From the NCBI GenBank assembly GCA_030949385.1, contig JAUZSP010000008.1, positions 124,001 to 188,000 on the forward strand: DNA of 64,000 nt. The letters run 5' to 3'. Made by a program: the position numbers and the translations under genes. Shown here piece after piece: positions 35,749 to 47,000 of the stretch. The notes below the pieces were generated by a model. That model was given only the letters and a program-made list of their open reading frames with translations, searched no databases and was not told the origin of the DNA. Source of the stretch: Gammaproteobacteria bacterium (GTDB lineage: Bacteria > Pseudomonadota > Gammaproteobacteria > JAUZRS01). Position 1 is the stretch's first letter, and the number at the start of each line of letters is the position of its first letter.

Positions 35749-38603
35749 CTCAGATCGTTCTTTAGGTTAAAAGGATGACGTTCTACTCCAACAACCGCTT
35801 CAAATACCGACCCGTATGCGAAGCTGGATTTTCGCTCACCTCTTCCGGTGTGCCGCGTGGCGATAATCTGACCGCCACCGCTGCCACCTTCTGGGCCTAA
35901 ATCAATCACCCAATCGGCGGTTTTGATCACATCCAAATTGTGCTCAATCACCACAATGGTATTGCCGTGATCCCGCAGCCGATGCAGCACTTTTAGCAGT
36001 TGGGCGATGTCATGAAAATGCAGCCCTGTGGTGGGTTCATCCAAAATATAGAGGGTTTTTCCCGTATCCCGTTTGGATAACTCCCGCGACAGCTTGACCC
36101 GCTGTGCTTCACCGCCAGAGAGGGTGGTGGCGTTTTGCCCCAAGGTGATGTACGACAACCCCACATCCATCAAGGTCTGTAATTTGCGTTTAATCACCGG
36201 AATGGCGTGGAAAAAGTCCAACGCTTGCTCCACGTTCATCTCCAACACCTGATGAATGTTTTTGCCTTTGTAACGGGCATCCAAGGTTTCACGGTTGTAA
36301 CGCTTGCCCTTACAGACATCGCAAGGCACATAAATATCGGGTAAAAAGTGCATCGCCACCTTGATCAGACCGTCGCCCTGACAGGCCTCGCAGCGTCCGC
36401 CTTTGACATTAAAGCTGAAGCGTCCGGGTTTGTAGCCCCGTGAACGCGCCTCTTCGGTACCGGCAAACAGCTCCCTAATGGGAGTGAAAAGGCCAGTGTA
36501 GGTGGCAGGGTTTGAGCGCGGCGTGCGACCGATGGGGCTTTGATCAATATCGACGATTTTGTCGATCAGTTCCATGCCTAAAATGGCCTCCACTTCTGCA
36601 GGTGAGGTGCTGGCACCGTTCAGCTCTCGTGCCACGTAGCGGTACAGCGTGTCGTTGATCAGAGTCGATTTACCCGAACCAGAGACCCCAGTAACACAGG
36701 TCAGCAGGCCGCAGGGGATCTCAATGGAGACCTGTTGCAGGTTGTTGCCGCTGGCTTTTTTGATCTGTAGGTTCTCAGCACCCACTGCGGTGCGCTGTGC
36801 TGGCACGGCAATTTTTTCTGCCCCGCTCAAATAGCGTCCCGTCAGAGAATTGGGGTTGTTCTCTACTTCTGCCGGGGTGCCTTCGGCAACGATGTGGCCG
36901 CCGTGCAGACCGGCACCAGGGCCGATGTCCACCACGTAGTCGGCGTTGCGAATCGCCTCTTCATCGTGTTCCACCACAATCACCGTATTGCCCAGATCGC
37001 GCAGGTGGTGCAGGGTTTTGAGCAGCCGTTCGTTGTCGCGCTGATGCAGGCCGATGGAGGGTTCATCAAGAATGTACATCACTCCGACCAAGCCGGCTCC
37101 GATCTGGCTGGCAAGGCGGATGCGCTGGGCTTCACCACCGGAAAGGGTGTCGGCGCTGCGTTGCAAATTGAGGTAATTCAGCCCCACATTGACCAAAAAA
37201 TTGAGGCGTAACTCAATCTCTTTGACGATCTTCTCGGCAATTTGTCCCTGTTTGCCTGGCAGGCTGAGTTGGGCAAAAAAGTCACGGCATTCGCCGATGG
37301 CCAGAGCACTGATTTCGGGCAGGTTGTGCTCCAAAATAGTGACGTGGCGCGCAGCTTCGTTGAGGCGCGTGCCGTGACAGTCGGGGCAGCGTTGGTGAGA
37401 GAGGTATTTGCTCAGCTCTTCGCGCACGGCGTTGGATTCGGTTTCGCGGTAACGGCGCTCCATATTGGGCAAAATGCCTTCAAAACTGTGTTGGCGCACG
37501 CTTTTTTCACCACGATCATTGACGTAATGAAATTCGATTTTTTCGCCGTTATTGCCGTTCAGAATGAGCTTTTGTTGCGCTTCGCTCAGCTCTTCAAAGG
37601 CGGTGTCAATTTTGAAACAGTAGCGTTTGGCCAAGGATTGAATCAGTTGAAAATAGTAGGTGTTGCGTCGATCCCAGCCGCGAATGGCTCCGCCTGCCAG
37701 ACTCAAATGTGGGTTGTTGACCACTCGATCAGGATCAAAAAATTGTTTGGCACCCAGACCGTTGCAGGTGGGGCAAGCGCCAACGGGGTTATTAAACGAG
37801 AACAAGCGCGGCTCCAGCTCATTTAGAGAGTAACCGCACTCGGGGCAGGCAAAGTTGGCGCTGAAGGTCAGGGCGACTCGCTCGGGTTCGTCCATCCAGA
37901 TAATTTTGGCAATGCCGTCAGTCAATTGCAGCGTGGTCTCTAGGGATTCAGCCAGTCTCAGTGCCAGATCGTTACGGACTTTAAAGCGATCCACCACCAG
38001 TTCAATGCTGTGTTTGCGGCGCAGATCCAGTTTGGGCGCGTGCTCCAGTTCGACGATTTCACCGTCGATGCGCGCGCGCAAAAACCCTTGAGCACGAAAA
38101 CCTTCCAGCAGCTGCAGATGTTCGCCTTTGCGTCCTTGTACCACGGGGGCGAGCAGCATCAGCTTGTCGCCTTCGGGCAAATTTAAAATCTGATCCACCA
38201 TCTGGCTGATGGTTTGCGATTGCAGCGGCGTGTGGTGTTTGGGGCAGCGTGGTGTTCCGGCTCGGGCGAAAAGCAGCCGCAGGTAGTCGTAAATTTCGGT
38301 GATGGTACCAACGGTGGAGCGCGGGTTGTGGGAGGTGGTTTTCTGTTCGATGGAGATGGCCGGTGATAGGCCTTCGATGTGATCCAGATCGGGTTTTTCC
38401 ATCACCGATAAAAATTGCCGTGCGTAGGTGGAAAGGGATTCCACATAACGGCGCTGCCCTTCGGCAAACAGGGTGTCAAAGGCGAGGGAGGATTTACCCG
38501 ATCCCGATAAGCCAGTAATGACAATGAGTTGATCTCGGGGAAGATCAAGGTCTATGTTTTTTAGGTTATGCGTGCGCGCACCACGAATTCGAATCATGTC
38601 CAT
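35745..38603 (-). CDS. uvrA: Excinuclease ABC subunit UvrA, 3' end frameshifted
   Basis: DNA-damage recognition ATPase of nucleotide excision repair. Seen are Walker [21 protein letters not shown], zinc modules CPECGYS...CPTCNG and CEACQGDG...[19 protein letters not shown], both LSGGEAQR signatures and [15 protein letters not shown]. The last 40 literal residues ([15 protein letters not shown]...) are not UvrA. Removing one base near 35861 gives [20 protein letters not shown], ending YLKRLLE, with a stop at 35783-35785 and a normal length of 939. No LexA box was found in the 110 bases shared with yajR. Confidence 0.96.
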   Translation of the reverse strand: MDMIRIRGARTHNLKNIDLDLPRDQLIVITGLSGSGKSSLAFDTLFAEGQRRYVESLSTYARQFLSVMEKPDLDHIEGLSPAISIEQKTTSHNPRSTVGTITEIYDYLRLLFARAGTPRCPKHHTPLQSQTISQMVDQILNLPEGDKLMLLAPVVQGRKGEHLQLLEGFRAQGFLRARIDGEIVELEHAPKLDLRRKHSIELVVDRFKVRNDLALRLAESLETTLQLTDGIAKIIWMDEPERVALTFSANFACPECGYSLNELEPRLFSFNNPVGACPTCNGLGAKQFFDPDRVVNNPHLSLAGGAIRGWDRRNTYYFQLIQSLAKRYCFKIDTAFEELSEAQQKLILNGNNGEKIEFHYVNDRGEKSVRQHSFEGILPNMERRYRETESNAVREELSKYLSHQRCPDCHGTRLNEAARHVTILEHNLPEISALAIGECRDFFAQLSLPGKQGQIAEKIVKEIELRLNFLVNVGLNYLNLQRSADTLSGGEAQRIRLASQIGAGLVGVMYILDEPSIGLHQRDNERLLKTLHHLRDLGNTVIVVEHDEEAIRNADYVVDIGPGAGLHGGHIVAEGTPAEVENNPNSLTGRYLSGAEKIAVPAQRTAVGAENLQIKKASGNNLQQVSIEIPCGLLTCVTGVSGSGKSTLINDTLYRYVARELNGASTSPAEVEAILGMELIDKIVDIDQSPIGRTPRSNPATYTGLFTPIRELFAGTEEARSRGYKPGRFSFNVKGGRCEACQGDGLIKVAMHFLPDIYVPCDVCKGKRYNRETLDARYKGKNIHQVLEMNVEQALDFFHAIPVIKRKLQTLMDVGLSYITLGQNATTLSGGEAQRVKLSRELSKRDTGKTLYILDEPTTGLHFHDIAQLLKVLHRLRDHGNTIVVIEHNLDVIKTADWVIDLGPEGGSGGGQIIATRHTGRGERKSSFAYGSVFEAVVGVERHPFNLKNDLR

Positions 38604-38713
38604 AGAATGTAGGGGAAGCCTTAAAGAGTGTGAGGTTGTCTGCGCTGCGACTACCCAGCCGAGGCGGTAAACTGCTAATATACGCCGTTCGCATATGAGT
38701 AGGCAAAGGGGAA

Positions 38714-40093
38714 ATGAAGAAAAACACCGTTGAAGAAGAAGGGTTGTTACCGGCTGAAAAGCGGGCGGCGGCTTCTTTATCGTTGATTTATGGCCTGCGG
38801 ATGCTGGGTCTGTTTATGATCTTTCCGGTCTTTGCCCTCTATGCGATGGATTTCGAGGGAGCCACGCCTCTACTGGTGGGTTTGGCAATGGGCATTTATG
38901 GCCTGACACAGGCGATTTTTCAGATTCCTTTTGGCTTGCTTTCGGATCGCATCGGGCGTAAGCCGGTGATTGCGATGGGTTTGCTGATTTTTGCCTTGGG
39001 GAGCGTCTTGGCGGCGCTCTCTAATGATATTTTTTGGGTCATTATGGGGCGAGCGTTGCAGGGTTCGGGAGCCATCGCAGCGGCGATTATGGCCTTGGCT
39101 GCGGATCTGAGTCGTGAAGAGCAGCGCACCAAAATGATGGCCTTTATTGGTGCCAGCATCGGCCTCTCCTTTTCGGTAGCGCTGGTTTTGGGGCCATTAT
39201 TGGTGCGTTGGACGAGCATTTCGGGTCTGTTTTGGTTGACGGCGGTGTTGGCCATCGGCGGCATTGCGGTGCTTTATCTCTGGGTACCCACCCCCCATCG
39301 CAGTCAGCATCATCGAGATACGCAGCCGATTCCGGCGGAGTTGAAATCGGTGTTGAAAAACAAGGCGTTGCTGCGTCTGGATGCAGGTATTTTTATTCTG
39401 CACATGATCTTGACCGCCTGTTTTATCGCCGTGCCATTGGCGCTGGCGGATACCGGTCTGCCCGCCGCCGATCATTGGCAGGTTTACTTGCCCATGTTGC
39501 TGATTTCATTAGGGGTGATGGTGCCTTTTGTGATCATTGCGGAGAAAAGGCGGCAGATGAAGTTTGTCTTCTTACTCGCTATTTCAGTGATTGCCACTTC
39601 TTTGTTGTTGTTGGGATGGATGCACGAATCGGTTTGGCAGATTGGGATTTTATTGACCCTGTTTTTCTCCGCTTTCAATGTGCTGGAGGCGATGCTGCCT
39701 TCCTTGATCTCCAAGCTGGCTCCGCCTGCGCGTAAGGGCAGCGCGATGGGGGTGTATACCACCTCGCAGTTTTTGGGTGCTTTTGTTGGTGGGGTGTCGG
39801 GCGGTGCGTTGTACGGAGCGTGGGGCGCGCAAGGGGTGTTTTGGGTGGCGGCGCTGATGGCTGTTTTGTGGTGGTCGATTGCGCAGCGAATGGAAAAACC
39901 AAAACACCTAAGTGGTTATTTGCTCAAACTCAAAGAGATCAGCGAAGAGCGCGCCGATGCCTGTGCGGCGCGTTTGAGTCAAGTGAAAGGCGTGGCCGAA
40001 GCGGTGGTGGTGGTGGAAGACCAGATCGCCTATTTGAAGGTGGATAAAACGCAGTTGGATGAAACGGCTTTGAAAGCGGTGTGTGCGGGGTGA
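38714..40093 (+). CDS. yajR: MFS transporter, YajR type
   Basis: Proton-driven efflux-type transporter with twelve membrane segments and an extra C-terminal cytoplasmic ferredoxin-like domain. The 459-residue product shows [20 protein letters not shown] (MFS motif A), [20 protein letters not shown] and the tail [20 protein letters not shown], which is the YAM domain of YajR. It is transcribed divergently from uvrA, as in many gammaproteobacteria. AGGGG precedes the start. Confidence 0.93.
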   Translation: MKKNTVEEEGLLPAEKRAAASLSLIYGLRMLGLFMIFPVFALYAMDFEGATPLLVGLAMGIYGLTQAIFQIPFGLLSDRIGRKPVIAMGLLIFALGSVLAALSNDIFWVIMGRALQGSGAIAAAIMALAADLSREEQRTKMMAFIGASIGLSFSVALVLGPLLVRWTSISGLFWLTAVLAIGGIAVLYLWVPTPHRSQHHRDTQPIPAELKSVLKNKALLRLDAGIFILHMILTACFIAVPLALADTGLPAADHWQVYLPMLLISLGVMVPFVIIAEKRRQMKFVFLLAISVIATSLLLLGWMHESVWQIGILLTLFFSAFNVLEAMLPSLISKLAPPARKGSAMGVYTTSQFLGAFVGGVSGGALYGAWGAQGVFWVAALMAVLWWSIAQRMEKPKHLSGYLLKLKEISEERADACAARLSQVKGVAEAVVVVEDQIAYLKVDKTQLDETALKAVCAG

Positions 40094-40275
40094 TGGGGGC
40101 GGCGCTTACGGATCGCATCAGCTCAAAAATTCATTTTGAGCTGGAAGAAGATACTCCCTTACCTTATTTTTTTGATGTTACCCACTACGCCAGTATCAAT
40201 GACGACAAACTAAAAGCGCACATTGATCAGTTTGGAAAAGTTTTTTATTGCGCTTCATCTATTTCACGCAAATAA
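40093..40275 (+). pseudogene. MNT-type nucleotidyltransferase C-terminal remnant
   Basis: The ATG overlaps the yajR stop (TGATG). It reads DRISSKIHFELEEDTPLPYF, FDVTHYASINDDKLKAHIDQ and FGKVFY, as in the C-terminus of MNT-domain nucleotidyltransferases of HEPN-MNT (type VII) toxin-antitoxin modules. The catalytic GSRARG and DxD part is missing, so it is a remnant. It runs into darP from the opposite side. Confidence 0.6.
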
Positions 40276-40769
40276 CGAAACAGCGAGCGGCTGCTTTTCG
40301 GTGTTTTATCGAGTTCGATCTCTTTACAGGCGTTGCGCACCAGTTGGCGTAGCTTCTGACGATCCGCCTGCGGGTGTCGCTCTAAGTAATCTTGTTGTGC
40401 TTGATTATCCCCACTGAGCAGTTTGTCGCGCCACGTTTCCAACTGTTTAAAGCGTTGATTCTCTTGCAGACCTCGGTTTTTGATCTTCTCCAGCTCAGAT
40501 AAAATCGGTTCCACATCACAATTTCTCAGCAATTTAGCAATGAACTGAAACTGGCGTTTGATACCACCGTAAGAGTTGATTTTTCGCGCCACGCCCACCG
40601 CGTGTTCCAGCGAATCGCTCATGGGGATTTTTTTTAGATCGTTGTCGTTGAGAGCGACGATTTCCTTACCCGCTTTGAGCAAAAATTGCGCGTCTCGTTT
40701 CAGCTGGCTGCGGCTCGGCTCCAGCTCCTCTACAAAGGGTTTGTTTAACTGGGGGTCGATGGTGCGCAT
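40245..40769 (-). CDS. darP: Ribosome biogenesis factor DarP (YjgA)
   Basis: The 174-residue product matches the DUF615 family: KREAQ-like SRSQLKRDAQFLLKAGKEIV, SDSLEHAVGVARKINSYGGI, KRQFQFIAKLLR and the C-terminal RSLFRYLREI. In E. coli the protein binds the large ribosomal subunit during late assembly. The length is typical. Its start touches the stop of the DUF3108 gene upstream, so the two may be cotranscribed. Confidence 0.93.
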   Translation of the reverse strand: MRTIDPQLNKPFVEELEPSRSQLKRDAQFLLKAGKEIVALNDNDLKKIPMSDSLEHAVGVARKINSYGGIKRQFQFIAKLLRNCDVEPILSELEKIKNRGLQENQRFKQLETWRDKLLSGDNQAQQDYLERHPQADRQKLRQLVRNACKEIELDKTPKSSRSLFRYLREIDEAQ

Positions 40770-41518
40770 TAGGGTGCTCTCTTGTCGGTGGTGGATAAAA
40801 AGGTGACGGCGGTCAGTTCCATGCGTGCCACCAGCTTGTTGTTTTTATGTTGTTCGATGCGAATGGGCAGGTTGTGCAGTTTGGGAGCCAGCCAGATCAT
40901 GCCTATTTCCTTTCCAGGATCGCGTGTTTGGCGTACTTTGATGCTGTCATACGAACCGTGTGGGGTTTGGATGGTTTCGTGGCCTTGATTGATGAAGGTT
41001 AACAGACGTGGGGTGCCTTTTTCGTTCACCTGTAGGCTGAAGCGTTGCCACGGTTGAGGGCGTTGCATCAGATGCAACAAGGCAGAGGCGTGATCCAAGG
41101 TGCCTTCGGTTAGTGTCGAAGTGTGTTGTGTGCCTTTGCTGCTGACGGTCAAGGTGTGGTGTTGCCAATCGAAGTGGCTCTCAGCCTGTTGGCCTTTTTG
41201 GTCCGACTGGTAATGCAGGGAGCGCAGTTGACCGTTGTGCCACTCCAGCTCACTGCGTTCATTGATCGGTTTGATATTGAGCATGGCCGCCAAGCCCACG
41301 GCTTTGGTGTGGCTGCGATAGCGCCAGCGTTGCTCGGCTAAGGGAATCAGGCTCAGTTCGGTTTCGGCGGCGATGATCAGGTCGTTGCCCAATTCGTAGC
41401 GCGCTTTGAACGGCGTGGGGGGCGTGGGCTGTGCCAGCACCACAGGCATCCAGAGCGCGAGCAGTAGGGCAAGACCGTAGGTTTTAGGCTTGAGGTGTTT
41501 CATCTTGTAAAGTCTCAT
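40769..41518 (-). CDS. DUF3108 domain exported protein
   Basis: The product has a signal peptide (LALLLALWMPVVLA) and DUF3108 features: FKARYELGNDLIIAAETELS, YRSHTKAVGLAAMLNIKPIN and WLAPKLHNLPIRIEQHKNNK. ATG 41518 has AAGGA nine bases before it; ATG 41503 is an alternative. The product of about 245 residues is probably periplasmic. The gene overlaps purN by 35 bases, a linkage seen in many gammaproteobacteria. Function unknown. Confidence 0.88.
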   Translation of the reverse strand: MRLYKMKHLKPKTYGLALLLALWMPVVLAQPTPPTPFKARYELGNDLIIAAETELSLIPLAEQRWRYRSHTKAVGLAAMLNIKPINERSELEWHNGQLRSLHYQSDQKGQQAESHFDWQHHTLTVSSKGTQHTSTLTEGTLDHASALLHLMQRPQPWQRFSLQVNEKGTPRLLTFINQGHETIQTPHGSYDSIKVRQTRDPGKEIGMIWLAPKLHNLPIRIEQHKNNKLVARMELTAVTFLSTTDKRAP

Positions 41519-42182
41519 TGGCGATCATCCTTGGGTTGAAACGCAGCGCTTGGGGCAGAACTTGGCCATCCAGTCGCAGTTCAGGTTTGCAGCTCAAGCG
41601 CCCTTGGGCAAACCACATCACCACCAGTGGGTAGATTTGATGCTCTTGCACTAACACTCGTTGTGCCAAACTGTCCGCTGTGTCGTTGGCTTCCACGGGC
41701 ACACTGGCCTGTAAGACCACCGGCCCGCCGTCCAGTTCGGCGGTGACAAAATGCACGCTGCTGCCGTGTTCAGATTCATCTGCATTCAGTGCCTGCTGGT
41801 GGGTGTGCAAGCCACGAAACTTGGGCAGCAGAGAGGGGTGTATGTTGAGCATCCGTCCGGCGTAGTGATTGACAAAACGCTCGCTGAGGATGCGCATAAA
41901 ACCGGCTAAAATGACCAAGGCCGGTTGATGCACATCAATGCGCCGTTGCAGTTCGGCATCAAAATCTTCACGGCTGGAATAGGCTGTGTGATCCAACCAT
42001 TCGTTATGAATGCCCGCTTGTTGCGCCCGTTGCAAACCGTACGCCTGTTGGCGGTTGCTGATCACCGCTTTGATCTCAATCGGCAGCGTTCCGGCGTGTT
42101 GCGCGTCGATGAAGACTTGCAAATTGGAGCCGCTGCCGGAGATTAAAATTACCACTGGCAGCGAGGTTGACGCTGATTTCAT
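41484..42182 (-). CDS. purN: Phosphoribosylglycinamide formyltransferase
   Basis: Third step of purine synthesis, formylating GAR with 10-formyl-THF. The 232-residue product has the N-terminal [24 protein letters not shown], the catalytic Asn/His region [20 protein letters not shown] with [16 protein letters not shown], and [16 protein letters not shown]. It overlaps the purM stop by four bases, giving a tight purM-purN operon. Confidence 0.96.
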   Translation of the reverse strand: MKSASTSLPVVILISGSGSNLQVFIDAQHAGTLPIEIKAVISNRQQAYGLQRAQQAGIHNEWLDHTAYSSREDFDAELQRRIDVHQPALVILAGFMRILSERFVNHYAGRMLNIHPSLLPKFRGLHTHQQALNADESEHGSSVHFVTAELDGGPVVLQASVPVEANDTADSLAQRVLVQEHQIYPLVVMWFAQGRLSCKPELRLDGQVLPQALRFNPRMIANETLQDETPQA

Positions 42183-43231
42183 GAAGCGGCAACCATCTCA
42201 ACGCTGGGTTTTTTGCGCTCACTGCTGGCGATTTCACCGATGTGCCAGACCTCTTCGCCAGCCTCTTTGAGCTGCGTCAACGTGCTCTCCAGTGCCTCTG
42301 CTGCCACCACCAGCACCATGCCGATGCCGCAGTTAAAGGTGCGTAACATCTCTTCGTCGCTGATGTTGCCTTTCTCTTGAAGCCATGCAAAGACCGGTTG
42401 TTGCGACCAGCTTTTGTCGTTTACTTTGGCAACGCAGTGATCGGGCAGCACCCGAGGCAGGTTCTCCAGCAGACCGCCGCCGGTGATGTGCGCCATTGCA
42501 TGAGGGGGTTGACTGGCGCACAGCGCCAGCAGAGGTTTGGCGTAGATGCGGGTCGGTGCCAGCAGCGCGGAGGCCAGATCGGTGTCACCGCACGGCGTAC
42601 TCAGATCATCGCCGCTGACGTGCAGCACTTTGCGAATCAGCGAATAACCGTTGGAGTGGGGGCCGGAGGAGGCCAAACCGATCAGTTGATCGCCAGCGTT
42701 GACTTTTTCTCCGGTGATGATTTTATCTTTGTTGACAATGGCCACACAGAAGCCTGCCAGATCGTAGTCGTCGTTGGCGTACATGCCGGGCATCTCGGCG
42801 GTTTCGCCGCCGATCAGTGCGGCTCCCGCCTGTTTACAACCTTCGGCAATGCCTTCGACGACGCTGGTGGCAACGTCGATATCGAGTTTGCCGGTGGCGT
42901 AATAATCTAGGAAAAAGAGAGGTTCTGCTCCTTGCACGATCACGTCGTTGGCGCACATGGCGACCAGGTCAATGCCGATGGTGTTGTGTTTTTTCAGCTC
43001 GATGGCAAGACGCAGCTTGGTGCCAACGCCGTCGGTGCCGGAGACCAAGACGGGCTGGGGATAACGATCCAGCGGGATCTCAAACAGACCGCCAAAGCCG
43101 CCAAAACCGCCCATCACTCCGGCACGTTGGGTGCTGGCTACAGCCGGTTTGATGCGTTCAACCAGACGATTACCGGCGTCAATATCGACACCCGCATCAC
43201 GATAACTCAGGGATTTTGTGGGTTTGCTCAT
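42179..43231 (-). CDS. purM: Phosphoribosylformylglycinamidine cyclo-ligase
   Basis: Fifth step of purine synthesis (AIR synthetase). The start at 43231 reads [20 protein letters not shown], the family N-terminus; a longer frame is not supported. The 350-residue product has [53 protein letters not shown] and [15 protein letters not shown]. It is transcribed with purN and divergently from the DUF2066 gene. Confidence 0.97.
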   Translation of the reverse strand: MSKPTKSLSYRDAGVDIDAGNRLVERIKPAVASTQRAGVMGGFGGFGGLFEIPLDRYPQPVLVSGTDGVGTKLRLAIELKKHNTIGIDLVAMCANDVIVQGAEPLFFLDYYATGKLDIDVATSVVEGIAEGCKQAGAALIGGETAEMPGMYANDDYDLAGFCVAIVNKDKIITGEKVNAGDQLIGLASSGPHSNGYSLIRKVLHVSGDDLSTPCGDTDLASALLAPTRIYAKPLLALCASQPPHAMAHITGGGLLENLPRVLPDHCVAKVNDKSWSQQPVFAWLQEKGNISDEEMLRTFNCGIGMVLVVAAEALESTLTQLKEAGEEVWHIGEIASSERKKPSVEMVAAS

Positions 43232-43349
43232 AAGATGGCGCTGTGCTGGGCACGGACTCCTAGGGTTGATTAAGGATCTGCAAGGATAAGACAAAGCTGG
43301 TATTGTACATCGTCCTGTTTTGTTACGGTAATGGCAGTTTGATTTTGTT

Positions 43350-44450
43350 ATGAATAAGAGAAAATGGCGTTCGGTATTTGCGGTGATGATGATGTTGACG
43401 TTGGTGCCAACGGTGGCTCAGGCGACGTTGGTCACGGGGTTGTACAGTGCTGAGGTGACGGTGAAGGGGCAGGGCTCTGTTCAACGATCACAGGGTTTTC
43501 GGCAGGCTCTGAAAAAGGTGATTGGCAAAATCAGCGGTGATCAGCGGCTGGCGGCCAGTAAGGGTTTACGCGGCTTGATTAAAAAAGCGCCGCGTCTGGT
43601 ACAGCAATACCATTATCGGCCTTTAAGTAATGTAGAAAAAGCGCTGAAAAAAAACGCCAGAAAGAGTCACGCTTTGGTGGTGCAGTTTGTGGCGGATCGT
43701 CTCAATCAAGAGTTAACCACATTGCAGATTCCGCTTTGGGATGCAGATCGGCCACAGACCTTGGTTTGGATTGCTTTGGAATACAACCGTGAACGACAAA
43801 TTCTCAGTAATAACAGCAGGATGGGTAAGTTTGAGGTTTCTGATCTGTTACGCAAACGTGCGTTGGATCGAGGTCTGCCGGTGCTGTTGCCGTTGATGGA
43901 CATGGAAGATCAGCAGGCTTTGAGTTACAGCGATCTGCGTGGCGGTTTTGCGGATCGCATTCAAGCGGCATCGCAGCGGTATCGTACTTATGCCATTCTT
44001 TCTGCTAGCGTCCGTCAGAATCGCAGCGGTTCATGGAGTGGTGAGTGGTTGTTGGATGTGGCGGGTGAGAGCAAAACGTGGCGTTCCGTGGGCAGTTTGG
44101 CCTCGGTGTTTGCACAGGGTTTTGACGGCTTAGCCGAGGAGCTGTCGGCACGGTTTGCCACCAGTCAAAATGTGGAGGTGCAAACGTTGAAGCTGGAAGT
44201 GCGTGGTGTTCAAGGTTTGCAAGATTATGTGCGTTTGAACCGTTATCTAAACGGTTTGGCGATGGTGGAGAGTGCCGACATCAGCCGCTTGACTCCCGAT
44301 TTTAATCAGTATTTGTTGCGAGTGAAAGGCGATATCGGTGACTTGCAACGGAGCATCTCTTTGGGGCGTTTGTTGAGCCCGCATCAAGAGTCGGGATTGG
44401 TGGTTGAGGAAGCGTTGAAGATGGATCTTCGTTATCAGTTGTTGCCGTAG
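43350..44450 (+). CDS. DUF2066 domain exported protein
   Basis: The 366-residue product has a signal peptide ([14 protein letters not shown]) and the DUF2066 start [37 protein letters not shown]. The middle has [15 protein letters not shown] and [19 protein letters not shown]. It is found divergent from purM and upstream of perM in many gammaproteobacteria, as here. Probably periplasmic; no function is established. Confidence 0.92.
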   Translation: MNKRKWRSVFAVMMMLTLVPTVAQATLVTGLYSAEVTVKGQGSVQRSQGFRQALKKVIGKISGDQRLAASKGLRGLIKKAPRLVQQYHYRPLSNVEKALKKNARKSHALVVQFVADRLNQELTTLQIPLWDADRPQTLVWIALEYNRERQILSNNSRMGKFEVSDLLRKRALDRGLPVLLPLMDMEDQQALSYSDLRGGFADRIQAASQRYRTYAILSASVRQNRSGSWSGEWLLDVAGESKTWRSVGSLASVFAQGFDGLAEELSARFATSQNVEVQTLKLEVRGVQGLQDYVRLNRYLNGLAMVESADISRLTPDFNQYLLRVKGDIGDLQRSISLGRLLSPHQESGLVVEEALKMDLRYQLLP

Positions 44451-44548
44451 GGGCTTGAAAGAATGTAAAAAACTGGACCAACCTCAGCGTTTTCAGTTTA
44501 AAAAAAAGCTGCAATCCTTGCGTTCGAACCCAAAAAAGGTGTCCGCAA

Positions 44549-45652
44549 ATGAGCGAACAACAAAACTACCGCCTGATCGCTGCCAGTGTGCTTCTGGCTC
44601 TGCTGTTTTATCTGTTATCCCCCATTTTATTGCCGTTTCTGGTTGCTGCTCTGTTGGCCTATCTGGGTGATCCGCTGGTGGATCGTTTGGAGCTGCGGCG
44701 GATTTCTCGCCAGTGGGCGGTGGTGATTGTGTTTGTGGTTCTGTTTCTGATTTTAACCCTGTTGGCACTGTTGCTGATTCCGCTCTTGGCTCAGCAAATC
44801 TCGGCTTTGATTACTAAACTTCCACTTTATCTTGATTATCTTCAGTTGCATTTTATTCCAAGTTTTAGTGCTGCTTTGGGTCTGGAGCCGCAGCAGTTTG
44901 ATCTGTCGGCGCTGAAAAAGGTCGCGGTTGAAGAGTGGCAGAAAACCGGCGGTCTGTTTGCTAATTTGCTGCTCTATCTTTCTCATTCGGGGGTGCTGTT
45001 ATTGGCGTGGTTGGCCAATCTGGTGCTGATTCCGGTGGTGACGTTTTATCTGTTGCGCGATTGGGATATTTTAATGGGACGGCTGGATGAGATGTTGCCT
45101 CGATCTCAAGCGCCGACGGTGCGTAAATTAGCACTGGAGTCGGATCGGGTGTTGGGTGCGTTTCTGCGTGGTCAGTTGTCGGTGATGGCGGCGTTGGCGC
45201 TGATTTATTCGCTGGGCTTGTGGTTGGCGGGCGTGGAGTTGGCGCTGTTGATCGGTACTTTCGCTGGGCTGGTCAGTTTTGTGCCTTATCTGGGTTTTAT
45301 TTTGGGGCTGTTGCTGGCTTCGGTGGCGATGCTGTTTCAGCAGCCCGAGTTGGCGGCGCTGCTGCCGGTGTTGCTGGTGTTTGTCGTCGGTCAGGTGGTT
45401 GAAGGGGCTTTGTTAACCCCGTGGTTGGTGGGAGACCGCATCGGTTTGCATCCGGTGATGGTGATTTTTTCGGTATTGGCAGGTGGTCAACTGTTTGGTT
45501 TTGTGGGAATATTGTTAGCTCTGCCGGTGGCAGCTGTGATCGCGGTGTTGATGCGCCATGCTCATGAGCAGTATCGCCAGAGTGAGTTTTACGACTCGAT
45601 TCAGGAGTCGAGTATGGAACCACTTGGAAAGCAACAAGGAGATAAAGAGTGA
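44549..45652 (+). CDS. perM: AI-2E family transporter / PerM permease
   Basis: The 367-residue inner-membrane protein has about eight membrane segments. It shows PILLPFLVAALLAYLGDPLV, VVTFYLLRDWDIL, FLRGQLSVMAALALIYSLGL and a hydrophobic C-terminus with LPVAAVIAVLMRHAHEQYRQ. PerM-like proteins are named after autoinducer-2 exporters, but many act otherwise. The start follows AAAGGTG. hda usually follows perM in related bacteria; here two LVIVD lipoprotein genes do. Confidence 0.92.
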   Translation: MSEQQNYRLIAASVLLALLFYLLSPILLPFLVAALLAYLGDPLVDRLELRRISRQWAVVIVFVVLFLILTLLALLLIPLLAQQISALITKLPLYLDYLQLHFIPSFSAALGLEPQQFDLSALKKVAVEEWQKTGGLFANLLLYLSHSGVLLLAWLANLVLIPVVTFYLLRDWDILMGRLDEMLPRSQAPTVRKLALESDRVLGAFLRGQLSVMAALALIYSLGLWLAGVELALLIGTFAGLVSFVPYLGFILGLLLASVAMLFQQPELAALLPVLLVFVVGQVVEGALLTPWLVGDRIGLHPVMVIFSVLAGGQLFGFVGILLALPVAAVIAVLMRHAHEQYRQSEFYDSIQESSMEPLGKQQGDKE

Positions 45653-46170
45653 ATAAATACCGTGTTTTAATGCTGTTGTTTGGGGCATGGATTGGCCTCT
45701 CGTTGAACGCCTGTGTCTGTGTTGACTGTGGTTATACGCCAGTGCCGGATGCAAAACCGATCTACCTTTCTTACACAGATTTAAGAGCCTCGGTGGCGGT
45801 GAAACCTGCTCAGCCATTGCTCAAACCCGCCAAAATTTACAGTTACCAAAACCATTTGTTTATTAATGAGCCCAATCAGGGCGTGCATGTTTTTGATAAT
45901 ATCGATAAAACAGCACCGCAAAACATCGGTTTTATTTCTATTCCAGGTAATGTGGACATTGCGATTAAAGGCGGTTTTCTCTACGCAGACAGTTATATTG
46001 ATTTGGTGGTGATTGATATACGAGATCCAGCCAATATTTTGGAGGTGGGACGACAGAAGGCTATTTTCCCTTACGACGCGTATCAAAATGTGCCGCAGCA
46101 AGTGTACTTGGGCTGGGTGGATGAGAGTAAGGGTGTGGTAGTGGGGTTTAATTATGGGAGCGGTCAATGA
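45649..46170 (+). CDS. LVIVD-repeat lipoprotein, first of a pair
   Basis: A GTG start has AAGGAG seven bases before it and overlaps the perM stop. The 173-residue product has a lipoprotein signal (WIGLSLNAC) and a Cys-rich mature start (CVCVDCGYTP). LVIVD beta-propeller repeats are seen in GVHVFDNIDKTAPQNIGFIS and LVVIDIRDPANILEVGRQKA. Only about two repeats are present, too few for a closed propeller, so it may act with the next gene product. Function unknown. Confidence 0.75.
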   Translation: MNKYRVLMLLFGAWIGLSLNACVCVDCGYTPVPDAKPIYLSYTDLRASVAVKPAQPLLKPAKIYSYQNHLFINEPNQGVHVFDNIDKTAPQNIGFISIPGNVDIAIKGGFLYADSYIDLVVIDIRDPANILEVGRQKAIFPYDAYQNVPQQVYLGWVDESKGVVVGFNYGSGQ

Positions 46171-46955
46171 ACAGCGTAAAAATAGTAGCCGGTTTGTTGC
46201 TGATGTTGTTGATGGGGTGCGATGGCGGTACGGGGTCAGGAGGTGGTAGCAGCAGTGCGGCTTCTACTGGGCAGGCGGGTTCCATGAGCCGTTTTTCCCT
46301 GAACGGGAATAAGTTATACGCCATCACCCAAACGGCTAACTCGGGTTGGGCGAATACGGTGCAGCTGTTTGATATTACCGATCCAGCAGCGCCGACACCA
46401 TGGAGTCAGTTGAAGACCAATTTTGGCATCGAAACTCTATTCAGTGTTGATAATCGGCTTTATATTGGAGCCATGAATGGAATGTATATTTATGACATCA
46501 CCGACCCTGCTTTTCCACAGTTAAAGGGCAGTTACACTCACGCCACGGCCTGCGATCCGGTGGTGGTGCAGGGCATTTATGCCTTTGTGACCTTGCGTAG
46601 CACGGCGGGTGCGGGGCGCTGTTGGGGCAATCAAAATCAGTTGGATGTGGTGGACATTGCTGATGCTACGTTACCGACCTTGGCGCGCAGTTATCCGATG
46701 CAGTCACCCAAGGGTTTGGCCATTGCTGGCACGACTCTGTTTGTTTGTGATGATGTGGCCGGTCTGAAAGTATTGGATGTGACAGATCCGTTGAACATCA
46801 GCACCATCGAGGTGCGCGCTGAGATCAATTGTTATGATTTGATTGCGGATAACGGTACTTTAATTGTGAGCAGTAAAGCAGGGGTTTATCAGTACGATTA
46901 TACGGTTTCGCCGATTGTTTTATTGAGTGAGATTCCGCTGGCAAGCGTGCCGTAA
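46167..46955 (+). CDS. LVIVD-repeat lipoprotein, second of a pair
   Basis: The start overlaps the previous stop by four bases (ATGA). The 262-residue product has a lipoprotein signal (GLLLMLLMGC) and a Gly/Ser linker. At least four LVIVD repeats follow: VQLFDITDPAAPTPWSQLKT, MYIYDITDPAFPQLKGSY, LDVVDIADATLPTLARSY and LKVLDVTDPLNISTIEVR. Together with its partner it could make a full surface or periplasmic beta-propeller. No ligand can be read. Confidence 0.8.
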   Translation: MNSVKIVAGLLLMLLMGCDGGTGSGGGSSSAASTGQAGSMSRFSLNGNKLYAITQTANSGWANTVQLFDITDPAAPTPWSQLKTNFGIETLFSVDNRLYIGAMNGMYIYDITDPAFPQLKGSYTHATACDPVVVQGIYAFVTLRSTAGAGRCWGNQNQLDVVDIADATLPTLARSYPMQSPKGLAIAGTTLFVCDDVAGLKVLDVTDPLNISTIEVRAEINCYDLIADNGTLIVSSKAGVYQYDYTVSPIVLLSEIPLASVP

Positions 46956-47000
46956 CAATGGAGTATCGCCAAATTATTTTGGTTTGAATGGATTAAAACT

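Noticed and set aside
38604-38713. Possible LexA box between uvrA and yajR
   Set aside because: CTGCGACTACCCAG has the wrong half-site and spacing for CTGT-N8-ACAG.
44500-44548. GTTCGAACCC resembling a tRNA T-loop
   Set aside because: No acceptor, D or anticodon arms can be drawn around it.
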